From NCBI GenBank assembly GCA_030685025.1, contig JAUXWC010000183.1:1-47783 (forward strand): a stretch of DNA of 47,783 nt. Reading direction: 5' to 3'. The DNA comes from Rhodoferax sp. (GTDB lineage: Bacteria; Pseudomonadota; Gammaproteobacteria; Burkholderiales; Burkholderiaceae_C). Below the pieces are notes generated by a model. The model did no database searches and was not told where the DNA came from. It worked only from the letters and a program-made list of their open reading frames with translations. This document shows positions 1 to 7,532 of this stretch, one piece after another. The stretch's first letter is position 1. Each line of letters begins with the position of its first letter. Position numbers and translations under genes: made by a program.

Positions 1-1
1 C

Positions 2-160
2 TACATGGCGGCCCGCCGCGAATTGGGCGCCATCTGGCGCAAGCGCATGGGCAACCACTATCCGGCGATGAGCATGATTTTTGTGTCGGACTTGCTGGAC
101 AATCCCGGCAAGATCGAGCTGGAAGCGACGGCGGTGTTGCCTTCGATGCCGACTGCCTGA
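2..160 (+). CDS. RidA-like protein, C-terminal fragment
   Basis: The reading frame is open from the left edge to a TGA at 158-160, giving the last 52 residues. The segment YPAMSMIFVSDLL followed by IELEATAVLP resembles the C-terminal strand and conserved Glu region of the RidA/YjgF family (enamine/imine deaminases), where a hydrophobic strand leads into an [EI]EA.A..P motif. The gene body lies outside the window, so neither length nor catalytic arginine can be checked. The family call is tentative. Confidence 0.5.
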   Translation, partial: YMAARRELGAIWRKRMGNHYPAMSMIFVSDLLDNPGKIELEATAVLPSMPTA

Positions 161-213
161 AGCGGCCTCGACCGCGCGGAACTTCACGGCAAGGAGAGCG
201 CCTTGCAACCACT

Positions 214-1140
214 ATGTCGTTGTCAATTGTTCGCATCTTCTTTGAGGCGATGGCCTGCCGCTGCGAGGTCCGGCTCGCCGCGCAAAGCGACGCCAATGCA
301 CGCATCCTGGCACAACCCGCGCTGGAAGAAGTGCGACGCATTGAAGGCAAATACTCGCGCTACCGCGCCGACAGCGTGGTGTCTCGCATCAACGCGCAGG
401 CCGCTCTGGATTGGGTCGAGTGCGACGACGAAACACTTGCGCTGCTGGACTACGCCGACACCCTGTTTACCCTGAGCGCGGGCCTGTTCGACGTCACCGC
501 TGGTGTGCTGCGCCGGGCCTGGAACTTTCGACACACGGTCGTGCCAACCGCCGAGCCGCTGCGCGCCTTGTGCGAGTTGATCGACTGGCGCCGTGTGCAG
601 CGCGACACACGGCGCGTTCGCCTGCCCGTCGTGGGCATGGAACTGGACTTTGGCGGTTTTGGCAAGGAGTACGCCGCCGATCGGGCCGCGCAGGCACTGT
701 TGACGCAGGGCGTACGACACGGTTACATCAACCTGGGAGGAGACATCCGGGTGCTTGGGCCCAAACCAGGTAGCGAGCCCTGGACAATCGGCATCCAGGA
801 TCCGCGCCAAGCCAGCCAGTTGATCGCCAGCATTGCGTTGACTGACGGCGCCTTGGCCACCAGTGGCGACTACGAGCGCTACTTCGAGCTTGCGGGACGG
901 CGCTATGGCCACATCCTGCACCCGCGCAACGGCCAACCGGTGGACTACTGGCGCAGCGTCAGCGTGCTGGCGCCGTCGGCCCTGCTGGCGGGCAGCTTCG
1001 CCACCATCGCCATGCTCAAGCAAGCCGATGGACTGGCGTTCCTCGATGGCGCTGGGGTCGCCTACCTGGCGGTCGACCATGCCGGCGTGGTGCATCGCGA
1101 CAAGGATCAATTCCGACCGGCACACTGTGGCAATGGCTGA
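214..1140 (+). CDS. apbE: ApbE family FAD:protein FMN transferase
   Basis: ApbE enzymes transfer FMN from FAD to a Thr/Ser of extracytoplasmic proteins. The 308-residue length fits the family. Family blocks are present in order: MACRCEVRL near residue 13, the region RIEGKYSRYRADSVVSRIN, then LSAGLFDVTAGVLRRAW, DFGGFGKEYAADRAA, the nucleotide-binding NLGGDIRVLG, and ATSGDYERYFE followed by HILHPRNGQP. No lipobox or clear signal peptide precedes the domain. A purine-rich AAGGAG at 190-195 is far from the ATG at 214, so the start is uncertain; ATG 250 is an alternative. It is monocistronic here and followed by a kinase gene. The only nearby protein with an ApbE-like acceptor motif is the cytochrome at 6453-7532. 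Confidence 0.9.
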   Translation: MSLSIVRIFFEAMACRCEVRLAAQSDANARILAQPALEEVRRIEGKYSRYRADSVVSRINAQAALDWVECDDETLALLDYADTLFTLSAGLFDVTAGVLRRAWNFRHTVVPTAEPLRALCELIDWRRVQRDTRRVRLPVVGMELDFGGFGKEYAADRAAQALLTQGVRHGYINLGGDIRVLGPKPGSEPWTIGIQDPRQASQLIASIALTDGALATSGDYERYFELAGRRYGHILHPRNGQPVDYWRSVSVLAPSALLAGSFATIAMLKQADGLAFLDGAGVAYLAVDHAGVVHRDKDQFRPAHCGNG

Positions 1141-1257
1141 GACCCCAAGTCGCGCGCCCGCTCGGCGATAATGGGCGCAGTCAGCCGCTCTAAAGCTTGC
1201 AGACCTCGATGGTCGAACGCGCCGCGATCAGCGCGATAGTCGGGAGCCCGGCTCCGC

Positions 1258-3042
1258 ATGGTTCTCTCGGCCATGGCCAGGCGACAGCTCCGAGCAAGTG
1301 TTCTGACGCAAAAACCGACCGACGCCTCATCAATGAAAAACATGATCGCGCACGCAGCCGAGAAGTTCGGGTGGCCTCGCTCCGGCGCGGTCGAGAACGG
1401 TCGCAGGGGCGGTGGTTTGCGCTTGATGCGCTACTTCACGGCGACCAGCCTGATCGCGTTCATGACGGTCGGCGCGGCCCTCTACATCCTGCAAACCATG
1501 GAGGAGGTTTTCTTTGCGGCGGTGCAGCGCGAGCAGACCGCCTTCTTCGCTCAGACACAAACCGAGTTCATGCGCCAACAAGAGTCCTCCGCGCGCGACG
1601 ACCTGCTGGCGCTGCATCAGTCGAGTCACGTCAACCTGACGCATGTGTTTTCGAACCTGCTGGGGGCTGCCGACCTCAACCCCTTTATCGCCAAGGCGCA
1701 GCAGGTCCCGGTCGAGCATTGCCGGGGCATGGGCGCCAACAAGGCCACTGGCGATGCCCTCGCGCAGTCCGACGCCAAGCGAGCCTGCTTCGGCGCGGTC
1801 GGACAGCGGATCATGTCCTTGCCCCAGTTCGCCGTGCTCAACGCCAAGATGTACGACGCAATTCGCAAGAGCACCGTCTTCAAGATCAAGGTGTTCGATC
1901 TGCGCGGGATCACTGTCTATTCCTCCGAGCACAAACAGATTGGGGAGGACAAGGCCGGCAATCAGGGCTGGAGAGCCGCTGTTGGCGGCACGCCCGCCAG
2001 TGAGCTGACCCATCGCGACCGCTTCAGCGCATTCGAGGGCGAGGTCGAGAACCGCGATCTCATCTCCAGCTACATCCCCATGCTGACGGGCACCAACCAG
2101 GTGGTCGGCGTGTTTGAGATCTATTCGGATGTCACGCCGTTTTTGAAGCAGATCCGGGACGCTTCACAAAGGATTGCGGGGCTTGCCGCCGCGAACCAGG
2201 CCCGGGTCGAGCAAGCGGCCCATGAAAACCAGCACAAGGTGGACACAAGCTCCGATCAGTTTCTGATGATTGTCGGCGGGCTGCTGGCCGTGCTCTATGG
2301 CGTGCTGCTGCTCATCGTCCGACACGGTCAACGCGTCATCGATCTGCAGAACAGCGCGCAGGAACGGGCGATTCAGCGTGAGGAGCAGTGGCATCGCGAG
2401 AAGATGGCGGCACTGGCGACGATGGCGGCCAACGTCGCGCACGAAGTGGGCAACCCACTGGCGACCATTTCCGGGCTGGCCGAGGAGATCGCGGAGCAAC
2501 AAAAAGTACGCGGCTGCGCCGTCTGCAAGCCGATGCTGTTGTTGGAGCAAACACGGCGCATCGCCAACATGTCGCGCCAAATCGCGGACTTCGCATCCGC
2601 GCACAACGAGGCGTTTGAGCCGGTGGATGTCAACCAGATGGTCAAGGCCGTGTGTGACTTCCTCGGCTTTGACCAGCGCTTTCGCGCCATGCAGATCGAA
2701 TTCAAGCCCGGCGCCCGCTTACCGGCCTGCATCGTGATCCCCGATCACTTGAACGAAGCCCTGATGAATCTGCTGCAGGCGTGCATGGACGGCAAATCGA
2801 CACAGCGCTGGACACCCAAGCGGATCGTGGTCGAGACCAGGGCCCGCGGCAAAGACATCCTGATCCGCATCGTGTGGGACACCGCGGCACTTGGTGGCGC
2901 CCCCGCCACCGGGGGCGTACTGCCCGATTCGCGCTTCGAGTCGGCGCGTCGCAGGGTCAAAACAATGGGCGGTCAACTGTCGTCCTCCGCCACGGCGATC
3001 GAGCTGACGCTACCGACGACACCGGCCGACGGGGCCACATGA
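1258..3042 (+). CDS. Membrane sensor kinase with a degenerate ATPase domain
   Basis: This is a sensor of the two-component type. From the ATG at 1258 (594 aa) there is a first membrane helix near 58-78, a periplasmic sensor at about 80-333, a second helix near 335-354, and a HisKA block ANVAHEVGNPLATISG with H395. The sensor is a paralogue of that in the kinase at 41681: both share TVFKIKVFDLRGITVYSSEH and ENRDLISSY, plus two cysteines (C155, C177). The turn after the H-box carries C420-A-V-C423. The C-terminal ATPase is eroded: the N-box position reads LMNLLQACMDG, the DxGxG box is not recognisable, and no GTGLGL box is seen. It may therefore be a pseudokinase. The start is uncertain; ATG 1333 and ATG 1426 (just before helix 1) are alternatives. 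It overlaps the next gene (ATGA), which implies coupled translation. Confidence 0.8.
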   Translation: MVLSAMARRQLRASVLTQKPTDASSMKNMIAHAAEKFGWPRSGAVENGRRGGGLRLMRYFTATSLIAFMTVGAALYILQTMEEVFFAAVQREQTAFFAQTQTEFMRQQESSARDDLLALHQSSHVNLTHVFSNLLGAADLNPFIAKAQQVPVEHCRGMGANKATGDALAQSDAKRACFGAVGQRIMSLPQFAVLNAKMYDAIRKSTVFKIKVFDLRGITVYSSEHKQIGEDKAGNQGWRAAVGGTPASELTHRDRFSAFEGEVENRDLISSYIPMLTGTNQVVGVFEIYSDVTPFLKQIRDASQRIAGLAAANQARVEQAAHENQHKVDTSSDQFLMIVGGLLAVLYGVLLLIVRHGQRVIDLQNSAQERAIQREEQWHREKMAALATMAANVAHEVGNPLATISGLAEEIAEQQKVRGCAVCKPMLLLEQTRRIANMSRQIADFASAHNEAFEPVDVNQMVKAVCDFLGFDQRFRAMQIEFKPGARLPACIVIPDHLNEALMNLLQACMDGKSTQRWTPKRIVVETRARGKDILIRIVWDTAALGGAPATGGVLPDSRFESARRRVKTMGGQLSSSATAIELTLPTTPADGAT

Positions 3043-3998
3043 TGCGAACACCATCGCCGCCGTGCCGCGTTGGACACGCGCGCTGGTGGCTCTGGAGCCC
3101 CTTGCTCGTTCTGATGCTGCTGTCGCAAGGGGGTTGTGGGGTGACCCCCCACGGCACGGCGCAAGTGGCCGGCCATCGGTTGCTTGGGGCGCTGTGGGAT
3201 CCTTCAGGACAACGGTTCATCAACCAAGCCGAACTGCTTGGGCGCGCGTCTCAAGCCGAAGTGCTGTTGCTGGGCGAAACCCATGACAACCCGGAGCACC
3301 ACCGCCTGCAAGCCCATCTCCTTCAGGCGCGCCTGACTGCCGGCGCGAAACCGGCTTTGTTGATGGAGCAGTTCGATACCGACCAGCAAGCCCTGATCGA
3401 CCAGGCGCGGGGGGCCGGTCAGAGCCTGGCGTCGCTGCTTCGGGGTTGGGACTGGTCACACTACGCGTCAGTGGTGGCGCTCGCCGACGCGGCGGGTGTT
3501 CCCGTGTTGGCAGCCAACTTGTCACGCAACGCGATCCGCCCGGTGGTGCGCGACGGCTATTCGAGCCTGCCGGCGGGCGAGCTGCAGCGGCTGGCCCTGG
3601 ATCAGGTCTGGGACGCCCAACGGCAAGCGTACATGGCCCGCCTGATCGAGGAATCCCATTGCGGCAAGATTTCTCCGGCATTGCGCGACGGTTTGGTGCG
3701 CGCCCAAAGATTGCGCGACGCAACACTCGCCGATACCGCGCTGGCGCACCTTGAACGCGGTGTCGTGTTCATTCTCGGTCGCGGCCACGCCCGTCGCGAT
3801 GTGGCGGTGCCGCGCTACCTGCAAGCACGCCGCCCCGGTACGCGAGTGCTGTCGGTCGGCTTCGTCGAAGTGTCCGACAAGTTGCCCGACCCCGCACAGT
3901 ACGAACACGAGCAACTGGGGGGCATGGCCGCTTTCGACGTGATCTGGTTCACAAGCCGCGCCCAACGTGCCGACCCTTGCTTGGCCTTTGACAAGTGA
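3039..3998 (+). CDS. ChaN-like haem-binding lipoprotein (DUF399/Tiki superfamily)
   Basis: ChaN-type proteins are outer-membrane or periplasmic lipoproteins reported to bind haem. The 319-aa protein has a hydrophobic leader (WSPLLVLMLLSQGGC, a weak lipobox), then the family signature LLLGETHDNPEHH near residue 82, MEQFDTDQQALIDQA, and HARRDVAVPRYLQ near the C-terminus. The ATG at 3039 overlaps the TGA of the kinase gene, and a second ATG follows at 3042. Translational coupling with the kinase suggests a shared job, perhaps haem or envelope sensing, but that is inference. The product is probably not itself a redox cytochrome, as it has no CxxCH. Confidence 0.8.
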   Translation: MMRTPSPPCRVGHARWWLWSPLLVLMLLSQGGCGVTPHGTAQVAGHRLLGALWDPSGQRFINQAELLGRASQAEVLLLGETHDNPEHHRLQAHLLQARLTAGAKPALLMEQFDTDQQALIDQARGAGQSLASLLRGWDWSHYASVVALADAAGVPVLAANLSRNAIRPVVRDGYSSLPAGELQRLALDQVWDAQRQAYMARLIEESHCGKISPALRDGLVRAQRLRDATLADTALAHLERGVVFILGRGHARRDVAVPRYLQARRPGTRVLSVGFVEVSDKLPDPAQYEHEQLGGMAAFDVIWFTSRAQRADPCLAFDK

Positions 3999-4110
3999 GG
4001 GCTGGGCGGTGCTTGCAATGGCGCCCGCGAGTTGCTCGTTGCCCGGTCAAAGGTGGCCTTCGGTCGAGCCGCCGTGCCACGCCTGGGGCCGCACCGCGCT
4101 GGGGCCGCCT

Positions 4111-4150
4111 TTCTCAGTAGTGGCTCGCACCCGTTCCCGGAACTGAGAAC
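4111..4150. promoter_or_regulatory. Candidate upstream activator site (inverted repeat)
   Basis: TTCTCAG (4111-4117) and CTGAGAA (4143-4149) form a perfect 7-bp inverted repeat. The inner palindrome GTTCCCGGAAC (4133-4143) partly overlaps the right arm. The site lies about 185 bases upstream of the sigma-54 promoter, a normal distance for an NtrC-type enhancer. The right half (TTCCCGGAACTGAGAA) resembles the repeated motif near 36164 and 46685. Its function is inferred from position and symmetry. Confidence 0.4.
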
Positions 4151-4324
4151 TCACCGCCGCCCGGCAAGGACTCGCCTCGAAGTCGGTCGGGGTGTCGCCA
4201 CACCGAGATCCCCGCAATGGGGCAGTGCTTGGGTCAAGCGGTGCGCCCGGCTTCGGCGAGTCGGCCGGCGATGGGCTCGGCGAGCCCAAGGCGCTCAAAG
4301 CGAACTGGCTACATGGAGACAGAT

Positions 4325-4341
4325 GGGCATGAATATTGCAT
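4325..4341 (+). promoter_or_regulatory. Sigma-54 (-24/-12) promoter of the pentahaem cytochrome
   Basis: The sequence GGGCATGAATATTGCAT has GG at 4326-4327 and GC at 4338-4339 with exactly 10 bases between them, plus the GGCATG and TTGCA blocks of the sigma-54 consensus TGGCAYRN4TTGCW. The start codon is about 40 bases downstream of the GC element. Confidence 0.7.
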
Positions 4342-4377
4342 GCGACGACCCGTGCTTGCAACAACGAAGGAGGACAA

Positions 4378-5307
4378 ATGATGAACAGACTCCGCATTCC
4401 GTGGCTGGTTCTGGGTGCGGTACTGGTCATGCCGCTGGCGTTGGCGGGACCAGACCGCCCAACCGAATTCACCAACCAGGGCGGCATCACCAACACGCGA
4501 CACAACATGACGCAGCGTAGCGCCACGGGCACTGACTTGCTTGCGGGTGCGCCCAACTCGGGTGGCGCGGGCATCATGGATTCCTCGCGCAACAACTACG
4601 GCGAGGTTTGCGTGTACTGCCACACACCGCACGGCGCCAACACCAACGCCGCTGCGCCACTGTGGAACCGCACCTTGCCCACGTCCACCGTCTACCAAAC
4701 TTACAACACCCTGAACACGAGTTCGCTGACCCAGACCGTTAGCCAGCCGGGCGCGGCGTCCTTGCCATGCCTGTCTTGCCACGACGGTCAGCAGGCGGTT
4801 GACGCGATCATCAACATGCCAGGCTCCGGCCGATACAAGGCAGTGCCCGACACCGCTTTCCTCAACACCTGGCCGAGCCCCAGCGGTTCGCACGACGGGC
4901 TCAACAACGTGGGTTGTCTCGCCTGCCACAACCCAAGTGCGCCAGGCTTTGCGGTAACCGCTGGCGATTTCACGATCTTCGCCATTGGCACCGACCTGCG
5001 CAATGACCATCCGGTCGGGGTCAACTACCCCACCGCCAGCGGCGCAAGCACCGATTGGAAGGCGCCCAGTGGCAGTGTCACAAGAGGGTCGGTGGTGACC
5101 ACGTTTTTCGATGAAAACTCGAACTCTCGCATGGACAAGGGCGATATTCGCCTCTACGGCACTGGCAGCGACTCCCGCGTCGAATGTGCCTCCTGTCATG
5201 ATCCACACGGCGTGCCATCGGGCGGTGCCGGCAGCACCTTTCTTCCAACCTTCCTGCGCAAGACCAACACGGGCAGCGCCGTCTGCCTGACCTGCCACAA
5301 CAAGTGA
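4378..5307 (+). CDS. Pentahaem c-type cytochrome, OmcE-like filament subunit variant
   Basis: This is a secreted multihaem cytochrome of 309 aa. The start is ATG 4378 (MMNRLR) behind AAGGAGG. The signal peptide is about residues 1-23 (ends ALA). Haem motifs are CVYCH (78), CLSCH (131), CLACH (180), CASCH (270) and CLTCH (303). Besides the CxxCH histidines there are exactly five others (H42, H85, H172, H211, H277), one distal ligand per haem. The motif order CHTPHG, PLWNR, CLSCHDG, GTDLxNDHP, CHDPHG and the terminal CLTCHNK follow the tetrahaem protein at 10296, which I take to be OmcE-like. The insertion around 165-190 adds one CxxCH and one His. An NHL lipoprotein gene follows with its stop and start overlapping. 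Role inferred: extracellular electron conduction. Confidence 0.85.
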   Translation: MMNRLRIPWLVLGAVLVMPLALAGPDRPTEFTNQGGITNTRHNMTQRSATGTDLLAGAPNSGGAGIMDSSRNNYGEVCVYCHTPHGANTNAAAPLWNRTLPTSTVYQTYNTLNTSSLTQTVSQPGAASLPCLSCHDGQQAVDAIINMPGSGRYKAVPDTAFLNTWPSPSGSHDGLNNVGCLACHNPSAPGFAVTAGDFTIFAIGTDLRNDHPVGVNYPTASGASTDWKAPSGSVTRGSVVTTFFDENSNSRMDKGDIRLYGTGSDSRVECASCHDPHGVPSGGAGSTFLPTFLRKTNTGSAVCLTCHNK

Positions 5308-6449
5308 TGTGTTGTTGCCCAGCGCCGCCCAGGGCCGGCCCCGGGGCGGCACGCCTCCTGTTGCTTGCAGTTGCGCTGTCGCTGGTCGGCTGCGCCGCAC
5401 CGAACGCTGATGCGCCACGGAACAAGGAGCAATTGGTGTGGCCCGCGCCGCCCGATCAGCCGCGCTTCGCCTTTGAAGCCATCCTGCGCTCCGAAGCCAG
5501 CGTCGTCCCGGAAACCGAAGACCAAAAGCTTCAGCGCCGGCTGACGGGCGCCACGCGAAACGATGGTGTCATCATCGGAAAACCATCGGGCATCGCCGTG
5601 CGCGAGGGACGGGTCTATGTCGCCGAGCCCGCCGTCAAGGCCATCACGGTGTTGGATGCATCGCGCAAAAAGCTGTATCGCTTCGGTCTTCGCCCACCCA
5701 ACACGCTGGAGCGCCCGCAGGCCATTGCGCTCGATGGTCACGGGCGGGTCTACGTGCTCGACGCCGGACTGCGTCGGGTCATGGTGTTCGATGCGCTCGG
5801 CTTGTTTCAATTCTCCATCGCGCTCGAAAATGGCTTCACCAATCCGGTCGCGGTGGCGGTGAGTCGGGATGGCAAGACCATCTACGTGGTGGACCGTGGC
5901 GATCTTGCCAATAACGACCACAAGGTGGTGGCGTTCACGCCGGACGGTCGGGAGAAATTTCGGATCGGGCCGCGCGGCCAGACCGACGGGCGCTTCAACA
6001 TCCCGCTGGCGGCTACCGTCGCCACCGACGGCACCCTGTTGGTGGCGGACTCCGGCAACGCCCGAATCCAGGCGTTTGACGCGGATGGCGGATTCAAGTT
6101 TTCCTTCGGCGGTTTCGGCGCCGAACTCGGTCGGTTTTCCCGCCCCCGCGCGATTGCCACGGATGCTGACGGCAACATCTATGTGGCCGATGCCGGCTTC
6201 AACAACGTGCAGATTTTCAACGCTAAAGGCGAACTGCTCATGCCCCTGGGCCGCTTGAGCGAAACGCCGGGACCGGGACACTTTTCACTCATTGGGGCAA
6301 TCGCCGTTGACGATACCAACCGCCTGTACGTCACGGATAACTTGTTCCGCAAAATAGACGTGTTCCGGCGCCTGAGTGACGACGAGGGCAAGTCACGAAT
6401 GCGCAACGCCCCAGCCGAAGGCAAACGGTCCGCGCCCTTAGCGAAGTGA
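5307..6449 (+). CDS. NHL-repeat six-bladed beta-propeller lipoprotein
   Basis: The protein has 380 residues from ATG 5307; a GTG at 5304 is just upstream. An N-terminal hydrophobic stretch ends in the lipobox LVGC, so it is probably a lipoprotein. The first segment after the lipid anchor is WPAPPDQPRFAF, a motif shared with the two other propellers at 8953 and 18757. Repeated blades of the type GxIYVADxGNxRIQxFD occur from about residue 85 to 355 (for example LLVADSGNARIQAFD). NHL propellers are usually binding scaffolds, not enzymes. The ATG overlaps the TGA of the pentahaem cytochrome gene, which implies coupled translation. Role in anchoring, assembly or capping of the cytochrome is inference. 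Confidence 0.85.
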   Translation: MCCCPAPPRAGPGAARLLLLAVALSLVGCAAPNADAPRNKEQLVWPAPPDQPRFAFEAILRSEASVVPETEDQKLQRRLTGATRNDGVIIGKPSGIAVREGRVYVAEPAVKAITVLDASRKKLYRFGLRPPNTLERPQAIALDGHGRVYVLDAGLRRVMVFDALGLFQFSIALENGFTNPVAVAVSRDGKTIYVVDRGDLANNDHKVVAFTPDGREKFRIGPRGQTDGRFNIPLAATVATDGTLLVADSGNARIQAFDADGGFKFSFGGFGAELGRFSRPRAIATDADGNIYVADAGFNNVQIFNAKGELLMPLGRLSETPGPGHFSLIGAIAVDDTNRLYVTDNLFRKIDVFRRLSDDEGKSRMRNAPAEGKRSAPLAK

Positions 6450-6452
6450 CAG

Positions 6453-7532
6453 TCAGCCTGGCGCCGCTGCGGGGGCCGCCAGGGCCGGCTTGGGCGCGGC
6501 GCCCTTCGCGGCAGGCCTTGGTATAGCCGGCGCCAGCGGGTGAAAAGCCCGCGCGATGTAGGCGATGGCGGCCTGGATATCCGCCTGCGGCAACACCGAC
6601 TTCCAGGCCGGCATGGAAGTCTCTGGCAAGCCCTCCCGGATCACTTCGGCCAGGCGTTCACGCGTCATGGCCGACATGAACGCCGGGTCCGTCAGGTCTC
6701 TCGGATGGGGTTCCAGGAAGCTGCCAATCCAGTTCTTCCCGGTGCCATCGGCACCATGGCAAAACGCGCAGTTCTCCTGGAACACTTTTTCACCGCGACG
6801 CTCCCGTGGCGACAGATTGCTGAGTTGGGGCACGCGCTCATGCAGCGCATAGGGCGAGGCACCCGACACGGTGTCAACCTTGGCCGTGTCGCCCGGCACG
6901 AAGCCGTTGCGCGGATAGGACAAAGGGCGCGACTCCCAGGGCGAACCGGCGTCGGCGACCTTGGCGCGATCATGGCAACTAACGCAGGTCGACATGTACA
7001 GGCGCCGGCCGGCTCGCTGCTCGGGTGTGAGTTGATCGACCGGGCTGTCCAGGGCGATCTTGCCGCTTGCGAACGGGAAGGCGGCTGCGTAACGTTCGTG
7101 ATCGGGCCAGCCGGCCTCCTTGGTGTGGTAGCGCGTATTGGGCGCCTTGGCGATCATGAACTCGTTGCGAACGAAATCCGTCACGGCGGCCATTTCGGCG
7201 CTCTGCAAGATACCCTCGAACCCACGCATGGCGGTGCCGCTGGTTCCGTTCTTGAGCACGTCGAGCATCCGGTCGCGGCTGAGCTGCTCGGGCGAGGTCG
7301 CCTGAAAGTCGCGCGGACGCGGGTTGAGATAGCTGCTGGCCAGGGTCTGCGAGTCGCCTGAATAGCCGTGACAAAAATAGCAACGGAAGTTGTAGATGCG
7401 CCGACCCCACTCGTGTTGCGCGGCGGCGGGCGACGCCGCTTGCGGCTGCTGCGCGGCCACTGGCATCGGTGCGGGAACTTCGGAACAGGCAGCTAGCGAC
7501 GCAATCAGCAGCAGCGGGAAGGGTGATTTCAT
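6453..7532 (-). CDS. Trihaem c-type cytochrome lipoprotein
   Basis: This is a 359-aa protein with lipobox LAAC (Cys16), so it is probably membrane-anchored in the periplasm. Haem motifs are CYFCH (51), CVSCH (183) and CAFCH (255). The first and third domains are class I-like with likely axial methionines in GTAMRGF and TSMPAW; the middle one has no obvious Met partner. Residues 220-226 read DTVSGAS, which matches the ApbE acceptor pattern Dxx[ST]GA[ST], although no FMN-binding domain is recognisable around it. The C-terminus is Ala/Pro-rich. It overlaps the upstream gene by ATGA, so the two cytochromes are one operon transcribed leftwards from the sigma-54 site at 8808. Confidence 0.85.
   Translation of the reverse strand: MKSPFPLLLIASLAACSEVPAPMPVAAQQPQAASPAAAQHEWGRRIYNFRCYFCHGYSGDSQTLASSYLNPRPRDFQATSPEQLSRDRMLDVLKNGTSGTAMRGFEGILQSAEMAAVTDFVRNEFMIAKAPNTRYHTKEAGWPDHERYAAAFPFASGKIALDSPVDQLTPEQRAGRRLYMSTCVSCHDRAKVADAGSPWESRPLSYPRNGFVPGDTAKVDTVSGASPYALHERVPQLSNLSPRERRGEKVFQENCAFCHGADGTGKNWIGSFLEPHPRDLTDPAFMSAMTRERLAEVIREGLPETSMPAWKSVLPQADIQAAIAYIARAFHPLAPAIPRPAAKGAAPKPALAAPAAAPG

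Larger units (their letters stand above)
3999..4377. other. Intergenic region upstream of the pentahaem cytochrome
   Basis: This 379-base gap holds a candidate activator site (4111-4150), a sigma-54 promoter (4325-4341) and a strong Shine-Dalgarno AAGGAGG at 4367-4373 directly before the cytochrome start. I see no convincing gene: frames crossing it have no family motifs. No U-tract terminator follows the ChaN-like gene. Confidence 0.6.

Noticed and set aside
4010-4026. A further sigma-54-like sequence (GGGCGGTGCTTGCAAT)
   Set aside because: The GG-to-GC spacing is not 10 bases and the -24 block lacks GGCA; the site at 4325 is better placed.
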